From contig JAJKFH010001538.1 in the NCBI GenBank assembly GCA_023333565.1, forward strand, positions 726,001-790,000: a stretch of 64,000 bases of DNA. The letters are read 5' to 3'. Each line of letters starts with the position of its first letter. Position 1 is the stretch's first letter. The stretch is from Puffinus mauretanicus (lineage: Eukaryota > Chordata > Aves > Procellariiformes > Procellariidae). Position numbers and translations under genes: made by a program. A model generated the notes under the pieces. The model saw only the letters and a program-made list of their open reading frames with translations. It made no database searches and was not told the origin of the DNA. Shown here one piece after another: positions 27,685 through 38,800 of the stretch.

Positions 27685-28110
27685 CCATGGCCAGGAGCGG
27701 CGGCGGCTGGCACTGCCGTCTGTCCGTCCATCTGTCCGTCCGTGGGCGCGCAGGGCGGGAGCCGGCGGCGGCGGGGCAGCCACACCTGCAGCGTGAGCCC
27801 AGACAGCCCGGGCGCTCCTGCTCTGTGGTCTGGCATTTTGTTCAGTGTCCTGTGTGGACACCGGGGGCGGGTGGCAGCGGGGGACGGTGACATTTGCAAA
27901 CCGGGTGAAGTGTCACCCAGCTTAACCTCCCTGCTTAACCTCCCTGCCAGCCGGGAACTGGGCAGCGGGTCCTGAGCAGGGTGTGGATGGGGTGCCTGCT
28001 GCAGGCACCCCCGCTGCAGGGACCCCCCACGCCTGGGGGCTGCTGAGCAGGAGCCGAGGGGGGAAGATGCCACTTTACTCCTCCGTCGCTGCGCCGGGGC
28101 ATGCCGAGTG
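27685..28110. promoter_or_regulatory. CpG-enriched patch with short tandem repeats
   Basis: GC-rich sequence with GGCGGCGGCGGGG near 27765 and a CTGTCCGTC-type repeat at 27719-27743. A perfect 13-base duplication of CTTAACCTCCCTG lies at 27921-27946. An 8-bp hairpin (GGTGCCTG / CAGGCACC, 3-base loop) lies at 27991-28009. No exon was recognised. Confidence 0.25.
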
Positions 28111-28965
28111 CCCCCCTGCCCAGAAGGGTTTCCTACATCATCACAAAACATTTCAAACAGCAACTGATTAGTTTTTACAGCATCCCTTGTGGTTTCCACT
28201 CCCTCCAGATGCTTTTCCCTTGGGAAGCAAAACACAGGCAGACCCACAGAGGAGAGGTGCGCACAGCCCTGCGCTTAACCACCCGCTACCGGCGGCAAAC
28301 GCCCCAAACAAGGTACCTGCACCCGGCGCGTCGTCCCTGGGTCCTCAGCAGCCTCGGCAGCCCAAAGCCATCCTCCTCAGGCGCCAGAGATGAGACCATG
28401 AGGACCGTGTAACTCATGGCACATGTTAGCGGCTGCTCCCAGCCGGTCCCATGTGCCGGCGCGTCTCGGTCCGCACGAGGTGCCGGGAAGCAGCCCTGCA
28501 GCGAAGCACGGGAGAAAGGACGATGCTTTACGTTGGTCTCAGCGTGAGCCTGCGAGGGGGAAAGGGCACTTGTAAAAGGCAGGCAGCGCGTGCCGTCTCC
28601 TGGAGGGAAGGGCAAGCCCTCGGTGCCTTTTGTAATTAGATGCCCGCTACAGTGCTACTGGGGCAGCAGAGCTAGTGGTGCCCACAGTGAATCCCCTGGG
28701 ATGAGGGGGCAAACACCGGGTGCAGCTGGGCCCGGGGCTGCTCCCGGCTGTCACCCCCTGCCTGCGCTGGCACAGCGGTCACGGCCATGGCTCTGGCAGC
28801 CCAACCCTGGACCCACGGTCCTTGCTCAGACCCTGGTCCCCAGGGAAGAGCTGCAGCTCCAGTGCTGAGCGCGCTGCAACGAAACCATCCACCTGTGCTG
28901 GACAGACCGGCCTCACCAAGGAACACCATGAATGGTGTCTTAAAATAAAGACGAGCTCTCTGCCT

Positions 28966-28987
28966 GGGGAGGGAGGGAGGGAGGGAG
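28966..28987 (+). repeat. G-quadruplex-type run
   Basis: Five G runs (GGGGA then GGGA repeated) in 20 bases fit the G3+N1-7 quadruplex pattern with single-base loops, the most stable class. It lies in the upstream region of FGF1. Confidence 0.8.
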
Positions 28988-30189
28988 CCAGGGACCGGGC
29001 AGGGGAGCAGCAGCCACCCCCGGGCTCCTCCCAATAATTGGGCAACTGCATTACGTCTCACTGCAAAGCCCAAAGGTGTCCCCTTGGACGCTCTGGGTAC
29101 AACACATCTTCCACCCCATCCTTCACTGGAGAGACTGAGCTTTTGCGATTCTCTGCCCAGTGTGTTCTTTCCATACAGCAGGTCCCACGCATCGGGCTTG
29201 CTCTGGGAATTAGTGCTTAAATCCCCCACATGAGGCAATGGGATTTGCTTCTGCAGCCAGCGTTGCTCGTCTACGTGTCTGTGGTCTTGGTCTGAACCCA
29301 GACAGGACACACAGGGCAAGACCCTCCTGGCAAAGCTCCTGCTCTCAGGCTGGATCGACTCCTGGAGCTGGAACTGTAATTAAGTTAATCACCAGATTGC
29401 AAAAGGGCATGGGTGGGGAGGTGGGAGAGGCTGGAAGGTAATTAGAAAGAGGATCATCACTTTGTTTTCCCATCTCCCCACGGGTGCCATCAGTTTGCTG
29501 AGATGTTGCACTGGATGTCCCAGCCTCAAAGCCATGCAGAAGTCATGCGTGGCTTTGAAGCAAAACGTCCAGCTGTCGGCTGGCCATTGCTCAGCCGGGC
29601 TCTGCGCCAGGAGGTCCTCACCCGTGCGGTTCTGCCCCCGAGATGGGCACACATCCCCACGGCCCTCTCTGCTGTGCAGAAAGATGCGACAGGAGCTAAA
29701 ACATGGCATAAAATGGCCAAATGACCAACCTCGTGTCTCTCCAGCACGGTACGGAGGCAGCCTCAGGCTGGGCAGGGCTCCTCGCCGGGGCTGGGACGGT
29801 GCTGACAGCGTCCGTCAGGGTCTGCCGAGGTGCGAGGGGTGCTGGGGGAGCTGGAGGAAGGCGACCGTGGGGACCAGCCCCCTGAACACCCATCTCCCAA
29901 GGGCTGGCAGTAGCCCACTGGTATAGGGTTTCCCCCAGGGCATCCCTAGTGGTATAGGACTTGTATCCCTTTCCCTGGAGCCAGATGCCCTTCTCTAGTA
30001 CAGTTGTTTACTTTTAAATGCTGCCTTCAAGGGAAGGTGAGCAAAGGGACGGGTTAACCCCTGCTGCAGTTCGTAAGTGGGAACCCCCTGTCCCTTCCTC
30101 CTGGGCAGGATGCAACCTTTCCTTAATCTGTCTTTACCATGATGCTCCTGGTGGTTATCATCAGCCTTTTTTCAGCAAAAAACTCACTC

Positions 30190-30560
30190 ACTCTTGTCAT
30201 TAGTGATACCCGCTCAGTGAATCGCTAAAAGTTTCACATTTACACTCCAGTCTGTTTTACTTAACCCAAATCCAGAGTGACCTAACTGGAATGGCTGTGT
30301 TTTCTGGTGGAGAGCAGGAGATGATGACAGTAGGTATTTGTTAAATTAATTTCTACAGTTTTAGTCACACTTCATACCACATATTCCACTTACAAAGGGT
30401 AAAACCTGACTGATAAATATTTCATTAAGCAGTTAATCATATTGCTAGAGATAAAATCATCTTGCCATAAACACTGACTAGAAACAAGCCAATGCATTCC
30501 GCTGATACGCACAAAATGATCTATTACATATTTATCATATGCTTTGCCTAATCATTTATT
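30190..30560. promoter_or_regulatory. AT-rich, repeat-free block; candidate conserved element
   Basis: A sharp switch from GC-rich flanks to evenly mixed AT-rich sequence with TTAATTAA-like and GATAAA motifs (for example AGAGATAAAATCATC near 30448) and no open frame. The texture resembles vertebrate conserved non-coding elements; this is an impression only. Confidence 0.2.
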
Positions 30561-33500
30561 AAGTCCTTCTAAGAGGATCCATAGTCCAAGGAATTCGAGC
30601 TGTGCCTTGCACTGCCAGCCCTTCGAAGGGAAGGCAGCCCTTGCAGGCTGGCTGTGCTGATGATAACCCCAGACCCACTGTGCTGCAGCTCCTGGAGCAA
30701 CCAGTGCACGGGGAAACCTCTTGCTGATCTCTAATCCTTTCCTGGGTGAGGAAATCCACCCCACGCAATGGATCTCTAAAACTTATGATGAATAAAATCC
30801 CTATTTATCCGAGAGATGTTTACTTGGCATGCTCAGGCAGTTCTTGGATTGCCCCAAAGCCATACCTGTCAGCCCGGCACTAAGCACAGGGCGCTTCAGG
30901 AATCCCTCAGGACAGGCAATGGCTGGAGGAAAGCCAGAGCCTGAATTCCTTAAAAATATTCTACCTGTTGTAAGTGCTTTCCATTCCCACACGTAGTGTC
31001 TGAACTGCCTGGGAAGTGACTGCTCTATCTGGGTGGCTGCAGTCAAAAGTGGGAATGGGAAATGAGCCCATCAGGAGGCAATGCTGTCTGATCACAGCTG
31101 AGTCACACACCCTGGAATAAATATGATTTCTCCTTTAATGGAGAAAATAACACTTTCCAAAGTGAAACCAACTGCAGCGTTTCCATTGAACTCACCAGAG
31201 ACTGATTCAGGAGACACTGAGCTCATTAACTGAAGTCTGACAAAACCTTAAGACACTCCTGGGTTTAGCTGGCTTCTCGCCTCGGAGAAAACTCGTTCGG
31301 AGTTTTCTGGATGATCTTTATCTGATCAGCTAGGTGACAACTGTGGTTAACTCCACCTTTCATCAACGCATCCACACTTGTCCTGAAGGGGTCCTTAACA
31401 GAGGCTATCCACAACACTTCTTTCCAATCCTATATAAAGGATTGCATCCAAAGCCAAGGACAATTTGACTGTATTTGAATCAACCTCTCATCAACACCGC
31501 CTTCGTAAAGCAAGCAAGGGGGAGAACAGTACTATTTAGTGAAGGCTGCATTGATTTTAAAACGGGAAGGGAAAAGGACCTCACTCCTTTTCCATGGCCC
31601 CCCGCGTGCACTGTTATTTCGGAGCTCACCCAGAGTTTGCCTGTTATTGGCAACGTAACCGGCCCTCGATGTTCAGACTCAGATGCTTGCAGAGTTTGGG
31701 ATTTCACATCAAAGGCACTGGTTTGGCCACTGCAGCAGCAGCGGTCGGTGATAAAGTTTGGAACCAAACCCAAACTTCTCAGAATTTCACAACTATTCCA
31801 CTCCCGTGCTGGGCTCATCCCTCCTCGCTGCTGCAAGCACACGCTGCAGTGCTCCAGCCACCAAAGTTCAGTAGGACCTGGTTTAACTCTCTTTTTAAGT
31901 CCTTTTTTTTTCTCAGAAAGATATTTCTGATCTTTTGGGGTTCTGATATCTCCTTCCACAGCCCAGGAGGAAGAGCCCAGTGTCACCAGGCTGCTGGCAG
32001 GACCCTCTGCTCCCTGCGCCTGCAGACGGAGCTGGGGCCACCCCAGAGCAGACGCCCTGGGTCCGGCTCCCGGTGCTGATGCCGTTCATTCTCAGCAGTG
32101 GTTTTCTCTTCGGCAACACAGCAGGGGAAAGCTAGGGAGTGAAGTGGATGAGCAGGGATGGGAGGAAAGAGGAGAGCCACGAACACAGCCAGTCTTGGAC
32201 AACCACACGCCAACTCAGGCTCCAACTTACTGACCTAGTGCGACCGGTGGTGTCAACCCCTCTTACAGCAATCTCCTCTTGGAATATTTTCCTTTCTCCA
32301 TGGGGCACTAAATAACTGGTGGAGTTTGGTGTCTCTCAGCTTAGCATCTTGGAGAGAGTTTTCTGTTCCGCTTTGAGCTATTTAATCATTTTGTTGGGCT
32401 TCTACCCAAAAAAATAAGGCCCTTTATGTTGTCTTTGGTTCAGGTTCTCTCTCTCACTCTTGCCTTGTAATTCCCATAAAAACCTAACATGTTCCTGCCA
32501 AAAGTATAATAGTAGGGCCATGAGTGCTGGTGTGTGTAGGGTACCGACTCCACGGTCATAAAAGTATGAGAACAGCAATAGTATTTAGCAAGGAGAGACA
32601 ATGGGAGTGGAAAATAGCGTTCATTCAGCTTCTCTTGTGGAGTCAAAGGCAGCTGGCAAGCACTGAACACATTCTAAAAATAGCAAAAAAACCTTAAAGG
32701 AAACATGTGAAAATGAAGAAGCCATTTCCAGTCGAGCTGCTCTGTTAAAGCCATCCGTAGATGCCCTTGAACACGCAGACCTCCAGCTGACCAAGGGGAG
32801 CATCCCAGCCTGCTCCTCGCTCGCGCTGGCTGCAGCCTAGGTTTGCCAAGATCCTGATCTGAGCTCTAGGCTTCGGGATATTTGTTTCTCATTTCTATCC
32901 ATCATCAACCCAGGAGACTTCTGAGTGCCTTTTACCCTCAGCTAAAGGCTCAAGAAAAGCTTTAATTCCAGTAAATTACACAATACCACTGATCTTGATT
33001 AACGCTCATTTAAGCACTAAAGCCTTATGTACCACATTGAACGACCCGAAGGCTTTTGTTCGGAGAAAGCTTGGCAGACAGTTGGTATTAAAAACTGAAC
33101 TACTACAAGAAAAGTACGATCTCCTGACAGAAAAATAAATTTTGGGACCAGACACACTGAGAAATACCTAATATCATCTGCCTGACAACTGTGTTAAAAA
33201 AGGGTTTCGAAGCTATACTTACCTAGTCCATCAGCTGCCTTGGAAAGCCCCCAGGACCATAAAGCTTCTCCTGAGCTCTCATGGGTTGCTTCACCACCTC
33301 ATCGCAGGATACCGGGGCTAGAAAGCACTTCCCAAAAACCCAGTCTGTGCTGAATGGGGGATCTGTGAAGCTTCGCCACTTCCAAACAAAGTCTGAACAC
33401 ACCGGCGCTGAGACGGACACGGCTTTCGTGCGGTTCAGAAGCAAGGGTATCAGCAGAGGCGGTTGTAAAACTTGGTTGGACTCCTTGGGAAAAGGTCGAT

Positions 33501-35590
33501 ACTTTGGGCTTTGCAAACAGCTCCAGAGCAAAAGCAAGCTTTGGGGAGATGCACAATATGGGGAGAAACTGGCCTAGAGATGGTTTTCAAACCTAGATAA
33601 GAACCAAAACAGCCTCCAGTGCAAAACAGCATAGAGCTGAGGAAGCGCTGGGCTGATACCGTAGGTGGTAGGTGTTGGTCCAGAAAACGTGACTTACCAA
33701 ACAAGATCAAAATGCCTCTGGAGAAAGGGCGGTGGGGAAAAGTTTAAAATAGTATGTCCCTGCATTTTGACTCCGTGTTCAGCTGTTGTATTAGTGATTT
33801 AATCTGCAGCAAAGCACAGGCTGATAGTCAGGAGGAAAGAGAAGCTGTTATGAACCAACAGCTACCAGAAGGAACTGAGGCCTGGGATGACAGGGAATAT
33901 TTTTTCCCTTACAGTTGTGTTTTCCTCTCCTAGGAAATCTCTCTGTTCTGATGGAGACCCCAAGGGGACACATCTGAGAGCAAGGGAGGAGGTCTATGTA
34001 CTAACCAAAGCTGGTTGCAATGGCTGGGTGTGTTTTCAGCCATAGCGATGAAGTTTCCAAGGTTTCAGCTTTTAGCAATCCAACTTTCATACATTTTTAT
34101 CTCCTGCAGGCTTTTGGGATCCACTTGCAGGAATAGTTTCCCCTCCCTGCAGCTGCATTTGCAAATCTACATACTTCAGAGTTTACAGCCAAACGTCTAG
34201 AGATTATATGTATATATGCGTGTGTGCGTGTTTGTATTGCAAAGAGTTGCAGTCCTTAATATCTCCCAGGTTGCTCTTTAAGTACCACGGCAAACCCACA
34301 CAGTATGATACTGGCTCCATCCTAATGTACCAGTAGCACAACTCAGCACTAAATAGAGATTTTTACAATCTATAAATATATAAAGACATATAAACAGTGA
34401 CTATATAACACTTCCCATAATACAGCTATGGGAATACACATTTCAAGTCATTTCCTGTATCTAGATTTATACTGTGCCCTGTCTTTTTCTGTTCATAAAT
34501 CCACTTCTCTATAAGCACTACAGAACTTTGTGTATGAACGACAGCATATTCATGGGAGAATTTAAATGCAGTTTCTAGGCCAGAAACATTCAGACAAATT
34601 TGAATATACCTGGATTATGCGTGAGACTCTGGTCCCCACCCACACCTGGCCACGGCACCTCCTGATCCCACGGCCACGGCTGCAATGGCAGTTCTCACCC
34701 TCCGACATTCACAGCATCTTTCTCTTATCTCGGATGATGCCTTCAGGTTTTGGCACAGCCTCTGCTTAAACATGGATCATGACCGCACAGTGCATTGCAA
34801 AATGAGGTTTCGATACGATCTCCGTGCATTTCCCCAATCCCCCAGGAGAGCACAGGAGCCCCGCGGGAAGGAGCACTCCCACGAGATGGTGCTCGTTGCT
34901 CCTGAGCAGCTGGTAGTGCCCCATGCCCAGTTACACCCTTCTGCATCAGCCAGAGCTTTGCCTTTCCCTTTTAACCACTTTTCTTGAGATGCAAGGGTGC
35001 ACAAACATGGTATAATCTAGACTTAAAGTGCCTTTTTTCCATATGCTATCGACCAGTGCATGGGTAAATCTCCTGCTTACCGCCCAGGCAGTGACAGCCT
35101 CCTGCCCCAGGCTCATCTCCCACAATATTGAACGTTTGTTCTCATCTTTAGCATGCGTGTGCCTTGGCCAGGTGAGATGCAGAGTGCCAAGGTATGAAGT
35201 AATATTTGCTATCTGGCATGCAGTACATGTTGCAATACCTAGTCATAATCGTGTTTGAAAGTTATAATAGCGGAGAGAGTTATTAACCTGGGCTCCCTTC
35301 CTGCCTCCTGTGGGTTTCAATCAGACACTGGGTGTTTTTCAAACTTTTTTTTGAGCGTATAATTTTAGTACGTACGTCAATAGAAAGCAGAAAGAAAACA
35401 GAATTTACTATGATAAAATTAAAAGGACAGTCTCTACCACCCGGCTACACCCAGTGAGGAGACACCTCCCACACTGGAGGAGCATCACCTTTCGGGCTGT
35501 GTCACTGCCGCACCATCATCCGTGTGTGAATCACCTGCCCCGCAGCCAGCCCGGGTACCGGCCGGGGACCCCCGGGCTCCCTCCCCTCCC

Positions 35591-35597
35591 TTTAAAA
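35591..35597 (+). promoter_or_regulatory. TATA-like box of a possible proximal FGF1 promoter
   Basis: TTTAAAA follows a C/T-rich, SP/MAZ-type stretch (CTCCCTCCCCTCCC) and lies 97 bases before the ATG. A start about 30 bases downstream would give a 5' UTR of roughly 70 bases in one piece with coding exon 1. It competes with the reading that this region is intron up to the acceptor at 35668. Confidence 0.35.
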
Positions 35598-35650
35598 GCC
35601 TGGCAGCAGCAGCGTGTGCCAAGCACTCGGTGCCGCCGCCCTGCCATACA

Positions 35651-35668
35651 CCACCGCATCTCTTGCAG
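35651..35668 (+). promoter_or_regulatory. FGF1: Candidate splice acceptor joining non-coding first exons to FGF1 coding exon 1
   Basis: CCGCATCTCTTGCAG ends at 35668 and would leave 25 untranslated bases before the ATG. In mammals the alternative FGF1 first exons splice to a shared site about 34 bases before the ATG, so position and sequence fit. The pyrimidine tract is short but acceptable. Confidence 0.55.
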
Positions 35669-35693
35669 CCCGGCCGCCGGGAGAGGCTGAGAG

Positions 35694-35862
35694 ATGGCCG
35701 AAGGGGAAATCACTACCTTCACCGCCCTGACCGAAAAGTTCAACCTTCCCCCGGGGAACTACAAGAAACCCAAACTCCTGTACTGCAGCAACGGGGGCCA
35801 CTTCCTACGGATCCTCCCAGACGGCAAAGTGGATGGGACCAGGGACCGAAGCGACCAGCACA
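35694..35862 (+). CDS. FGF1: FGF1 coding exon 1 (residues 1-56 plus first base of codon 57)
   Basis: First coding exon of acidic fibroblast growth factor, a heparin-dependent secreted mitogen that binds all FGF receptors. It encodes the flexible N-terminus, the basic nuclear-targeting motif NYKKPK (residues 22-27) and the first strands of the beta-trefoil, including Tyr30, the conserved Cys31 and the receptor/integrin-contact Arg50. No signal peptide is present, as expected for FGF1, which leaves cells by a non-classical route. The start is secure: the ATG has G at -3 and +4, and an in-frame TGA lies at 35688-35690, two codons upstream. The exon is 169 coding bases and ends in phase 1 with ACA|GTAAGC, the same size and phase as mammalian FGF1. 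Compared with human FGF1 recalled from memory, this part is nearly identical. FGF2, the closest paralogue, is excluded by the Ala-Glu-Gly-Glu-Ile-Thr-Thr start. Confidence 0.98.
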
Positions 35863-38800
35863 GTAAGCAAACCCAACGGGGCTTCTTGGCGCTCCTCCTT
35901 GCTCCTATGATTTTGTCAGCTTTTATCAGCCAGGAAGGGGGGAGCTGGAGAAGACAGGCTCTGTACCAGGCTCTCTTTCCTCCTGGTGGCCACACACCTT
36001 CCAGGAGGTCAGCACACACGCCAAACACACCGGTAGCCTGTACGCAGAGCCCGGGGAGGCATGGTATATATGCTATTTCACATCTGCAGAAGTATTAAAT
36101 CTGAAACCAGTTATCAAAATAATGGCAGGCAGGCAGACCATACAGGACTAAAGCGCTAATTGCAGCACGGCTGGCTTACGCAGCAAGCTGGCAGCTGGAA
36201 AAAAAGGCTTAGGAGCACCCTCACATCCTACACACTCGCAGCCATCACACGTAATTCTGTGGTATCTTTGCATTTACTCTGGGTTAGAAGATTCAGCACA
36301 ACAGTGGGCTGTGCAAACGCACCGTTTCCCAGCAGCGCACTGCAGCTGTGCCTCTTGGCACGTGCAGTCGTCAGCCGGAGCAGGAGGTCAGGCCCCGATT
36401 CCTCTGCGTGCAGAACGGATTTTATCTGTCTGTTCTGCACACAGCGTCCCCTTGCCTTTGGGGAACTTCCCTCTCCCCTTAAATTAAATTCCTGCAGGAC
36501 GCAAAAGCCCAACAGAGGCAAGAATCAGGTGAGAGAGAGTTATTTTGTGACTCATGGCTTTAGAAATGCACTCATGTTACTATTCACTTTTTTTCTGAAA
36601 ACAAGTATGGCTTATTGTATGCTGAAGCAGTTTCAAGACTTTTTACGTGCATCTGTGTGTCACAAAGATTTAACAGGCCATCCGCAGCCAGAGTCTCTTC
36701 TTGCCCGTCCCCATTCCCCACAGTCAGTGATGCTGGTGGCTCCAGCCCATGGGACATTGGGGACCTGCTGCTGGGATGACTGCCCACGCAGATACCAACA
36801 CTCGTCTTTCCATTTGCACATCCCACTGCCTTTCTAGGAGCACGTTCGCTCTCCATAATTGGCATCAAAGTTCATCCTAGGAAGCTGGCAGGACTCCCTC
36901 ACCAAAAAGTGCTGGTTTTGTAAATAAAGTGCTGCAGACTACCTGACATGGGGCAAACCATAACATAAAAAATTAATACTACTATCCTGTACGGCAAGGA
37001 AAGGTGCACATTTGTCCTTTTCAGTAGTTGTCCATGCCACCGACGGCATCGAGAGCTCTTTCCCTGCCAGCGGCTCACACGACCAAGCCAAGCCGCGGTG
37101 CTGAGGCTCTCTTGCTTTGACCAAGCCATGCAAAGCCGTTAGATGAGAGCTGAATACCTGGCCCTGACACCAAGAAGCCCCTTGCCCTTGGCAGCTCTCC
37201 CTGCTGAGCCCGGCCAGGCCGTCAGCAGTGACCGGTGGGGCTGCGCAGAGCAACCCCCCCTGGACAAACGAGAAAATGGCTGTATAAGGACAAAGACAAA
37301 AAATCCAAGGAATCAGTTGGGAAGTTTGAAGCTTTTAGGACTCTCGCAATTCCAAAATGCTTGAGAGGATTTTTTTAAACGGATGCCCGAGGAGAGCTGG
37401 ACCGGCCGCGCAGCAAACCTCCCCGCGGGGCTCTGTGGGCAGTGGGGCCGGGCTCTTCCCCACTGCTGCGCGCCGGAGCTCTCGGTTCTCAGCAGAAACC
37501 TCTGGGTACACCATATCCTGAACATTTACTGGAATATAACTGGGACCTGCCAGGCTCCTATCTGGTTAGAAAGAAGGGCTGGGAGGAGCCAAGTCTGCCT
37601 TACAAATTCTAAGAAAAGCACTTTTATTTTCTTTAAACCACAAGCATACATGTGGCTTTTTCCCCCAAACTTAACCTTTCTTCTTGTTATTGTTGTTTTA
37701 ATGAAAGGCAGTTTATAGCAGAGTTTTAATTATAAACGCCGCTTCCCCACCACTCGCACAGCTCGCGGCAGCGCTGGGGGACGGGCGAGGATGAGCTCAC
37801 CAAGGCTGGATAAACACAGCGCGGGGCAGGCAGCCTGCAGCCTAGAATAGACCGGGCACTAACCCTTCTCAAACCCCTGCGAGAGGCAGACAAGGACGCT
37901 GACCCAAAGGATCCGCAGAAGACAGGACCGGGCTCACAGGACCCACAAGCCAGCAGCTGGAGAGGCCGTACGAGCTCACCAGGCGTTTCTGCCACATTTT
38001 GCCAGAGCTGAGATTTTGCTGGAGTCAGAAGGGGGATGCAGAGACGCCCATGTGCCCTGGGGAGCTCAGCACGGGTTTGCAGAGCCAGCGGCAAGGTGAC
38101 ATCTCCTGGGACACGGGGTGCTAACGAGGACACGAGTGTCCAGCCCCTGCACCCCAGCCTCAAGCCCACCATCTTACAGCATGGATGCTGCCACATAGCC
38201 CAGCCTTCTTCCCCCCGGCAAAGCGAGCCCATGACCTTGGAATGAGCGTTTCCCCCCACAGCTGCACGCACACAGGCAGCGAGTGCAGGCAGCGAGCGCG
38301 GGCAGCACTCCTGCACATGGCACCCGCTGCGCCCCGGCACGCTCGCACCTCGCCGGCTGCTGGCCTGGGGCCGCGTGTTTGGAAAACTCTGCCAGAAAGG
38401 AACCTCCTGTAAATGATCTTGTAAACTTGGATATCCGAACGTACAAATATTTACAGAGGAAACTCCTGGAAGGGCTGCGTGCCAACGGAGCAGCCCTGCC
38501 GGTGAGGTACCCTGCCTCTGAGCACCGACGGCTGCCCACGGTCCTGCCCCTGCGCCTGGCAAACGCCGGAGCTGCTCAGCACCACTCCCCGGCACACGAG
38601 GGGAGCAGCCCGGACCGTGACCTCCACCGTGGGATACTGCTTACACAGCTGGGACGAGCACCGGCCAGCGTGGAACAACCCAGATCCATATGGGCAACCT
38701 GGGGACAGAGGTCCCCGGGGAAGGACGAGGCACGGGAATGCCCGCAACTCATCCGGGAGCCAGCGTGCACAGCTGCATTAGAGCCTGCATTGGTGCTTTG

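Larger units (their letters stand above)
16141..35590. other. Non-coding region upstream of FGF1 (putative 5' intron)
   Basis: If the CpG island at 15.6-16.1 kb is an FGF1 first exon, this 19.4 kb is a 5' UTR intron. It has low-complexity A runs near 16430 and 16520, a short (CAG)n at about 20018-20034, the minisatellite at 22881, the candidate elements at 26.4 and 30.2 kb, and an AT-rich stretch with a short TA/TG-rich run near 34200-34400. No coding exon or clear transposon was recognised. Confidence 0.55.

Noticed and set aside
1..35590. Search for the ARHGAP26 first exon (expected head-to-head neighbour)
   Set aside because: No minus-strand frame with the expected N-terminal protein features was visible; the gene probably lies beyond the left edge.
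37726..38595. Minus-strand open frame of 289 residues in FGF1 intron 1
   Set aside because: Lies in GC- and CpG-enriched DNA where stops are rare, overlaps long frames on the other strand, and shows no domain, signal or family feature.
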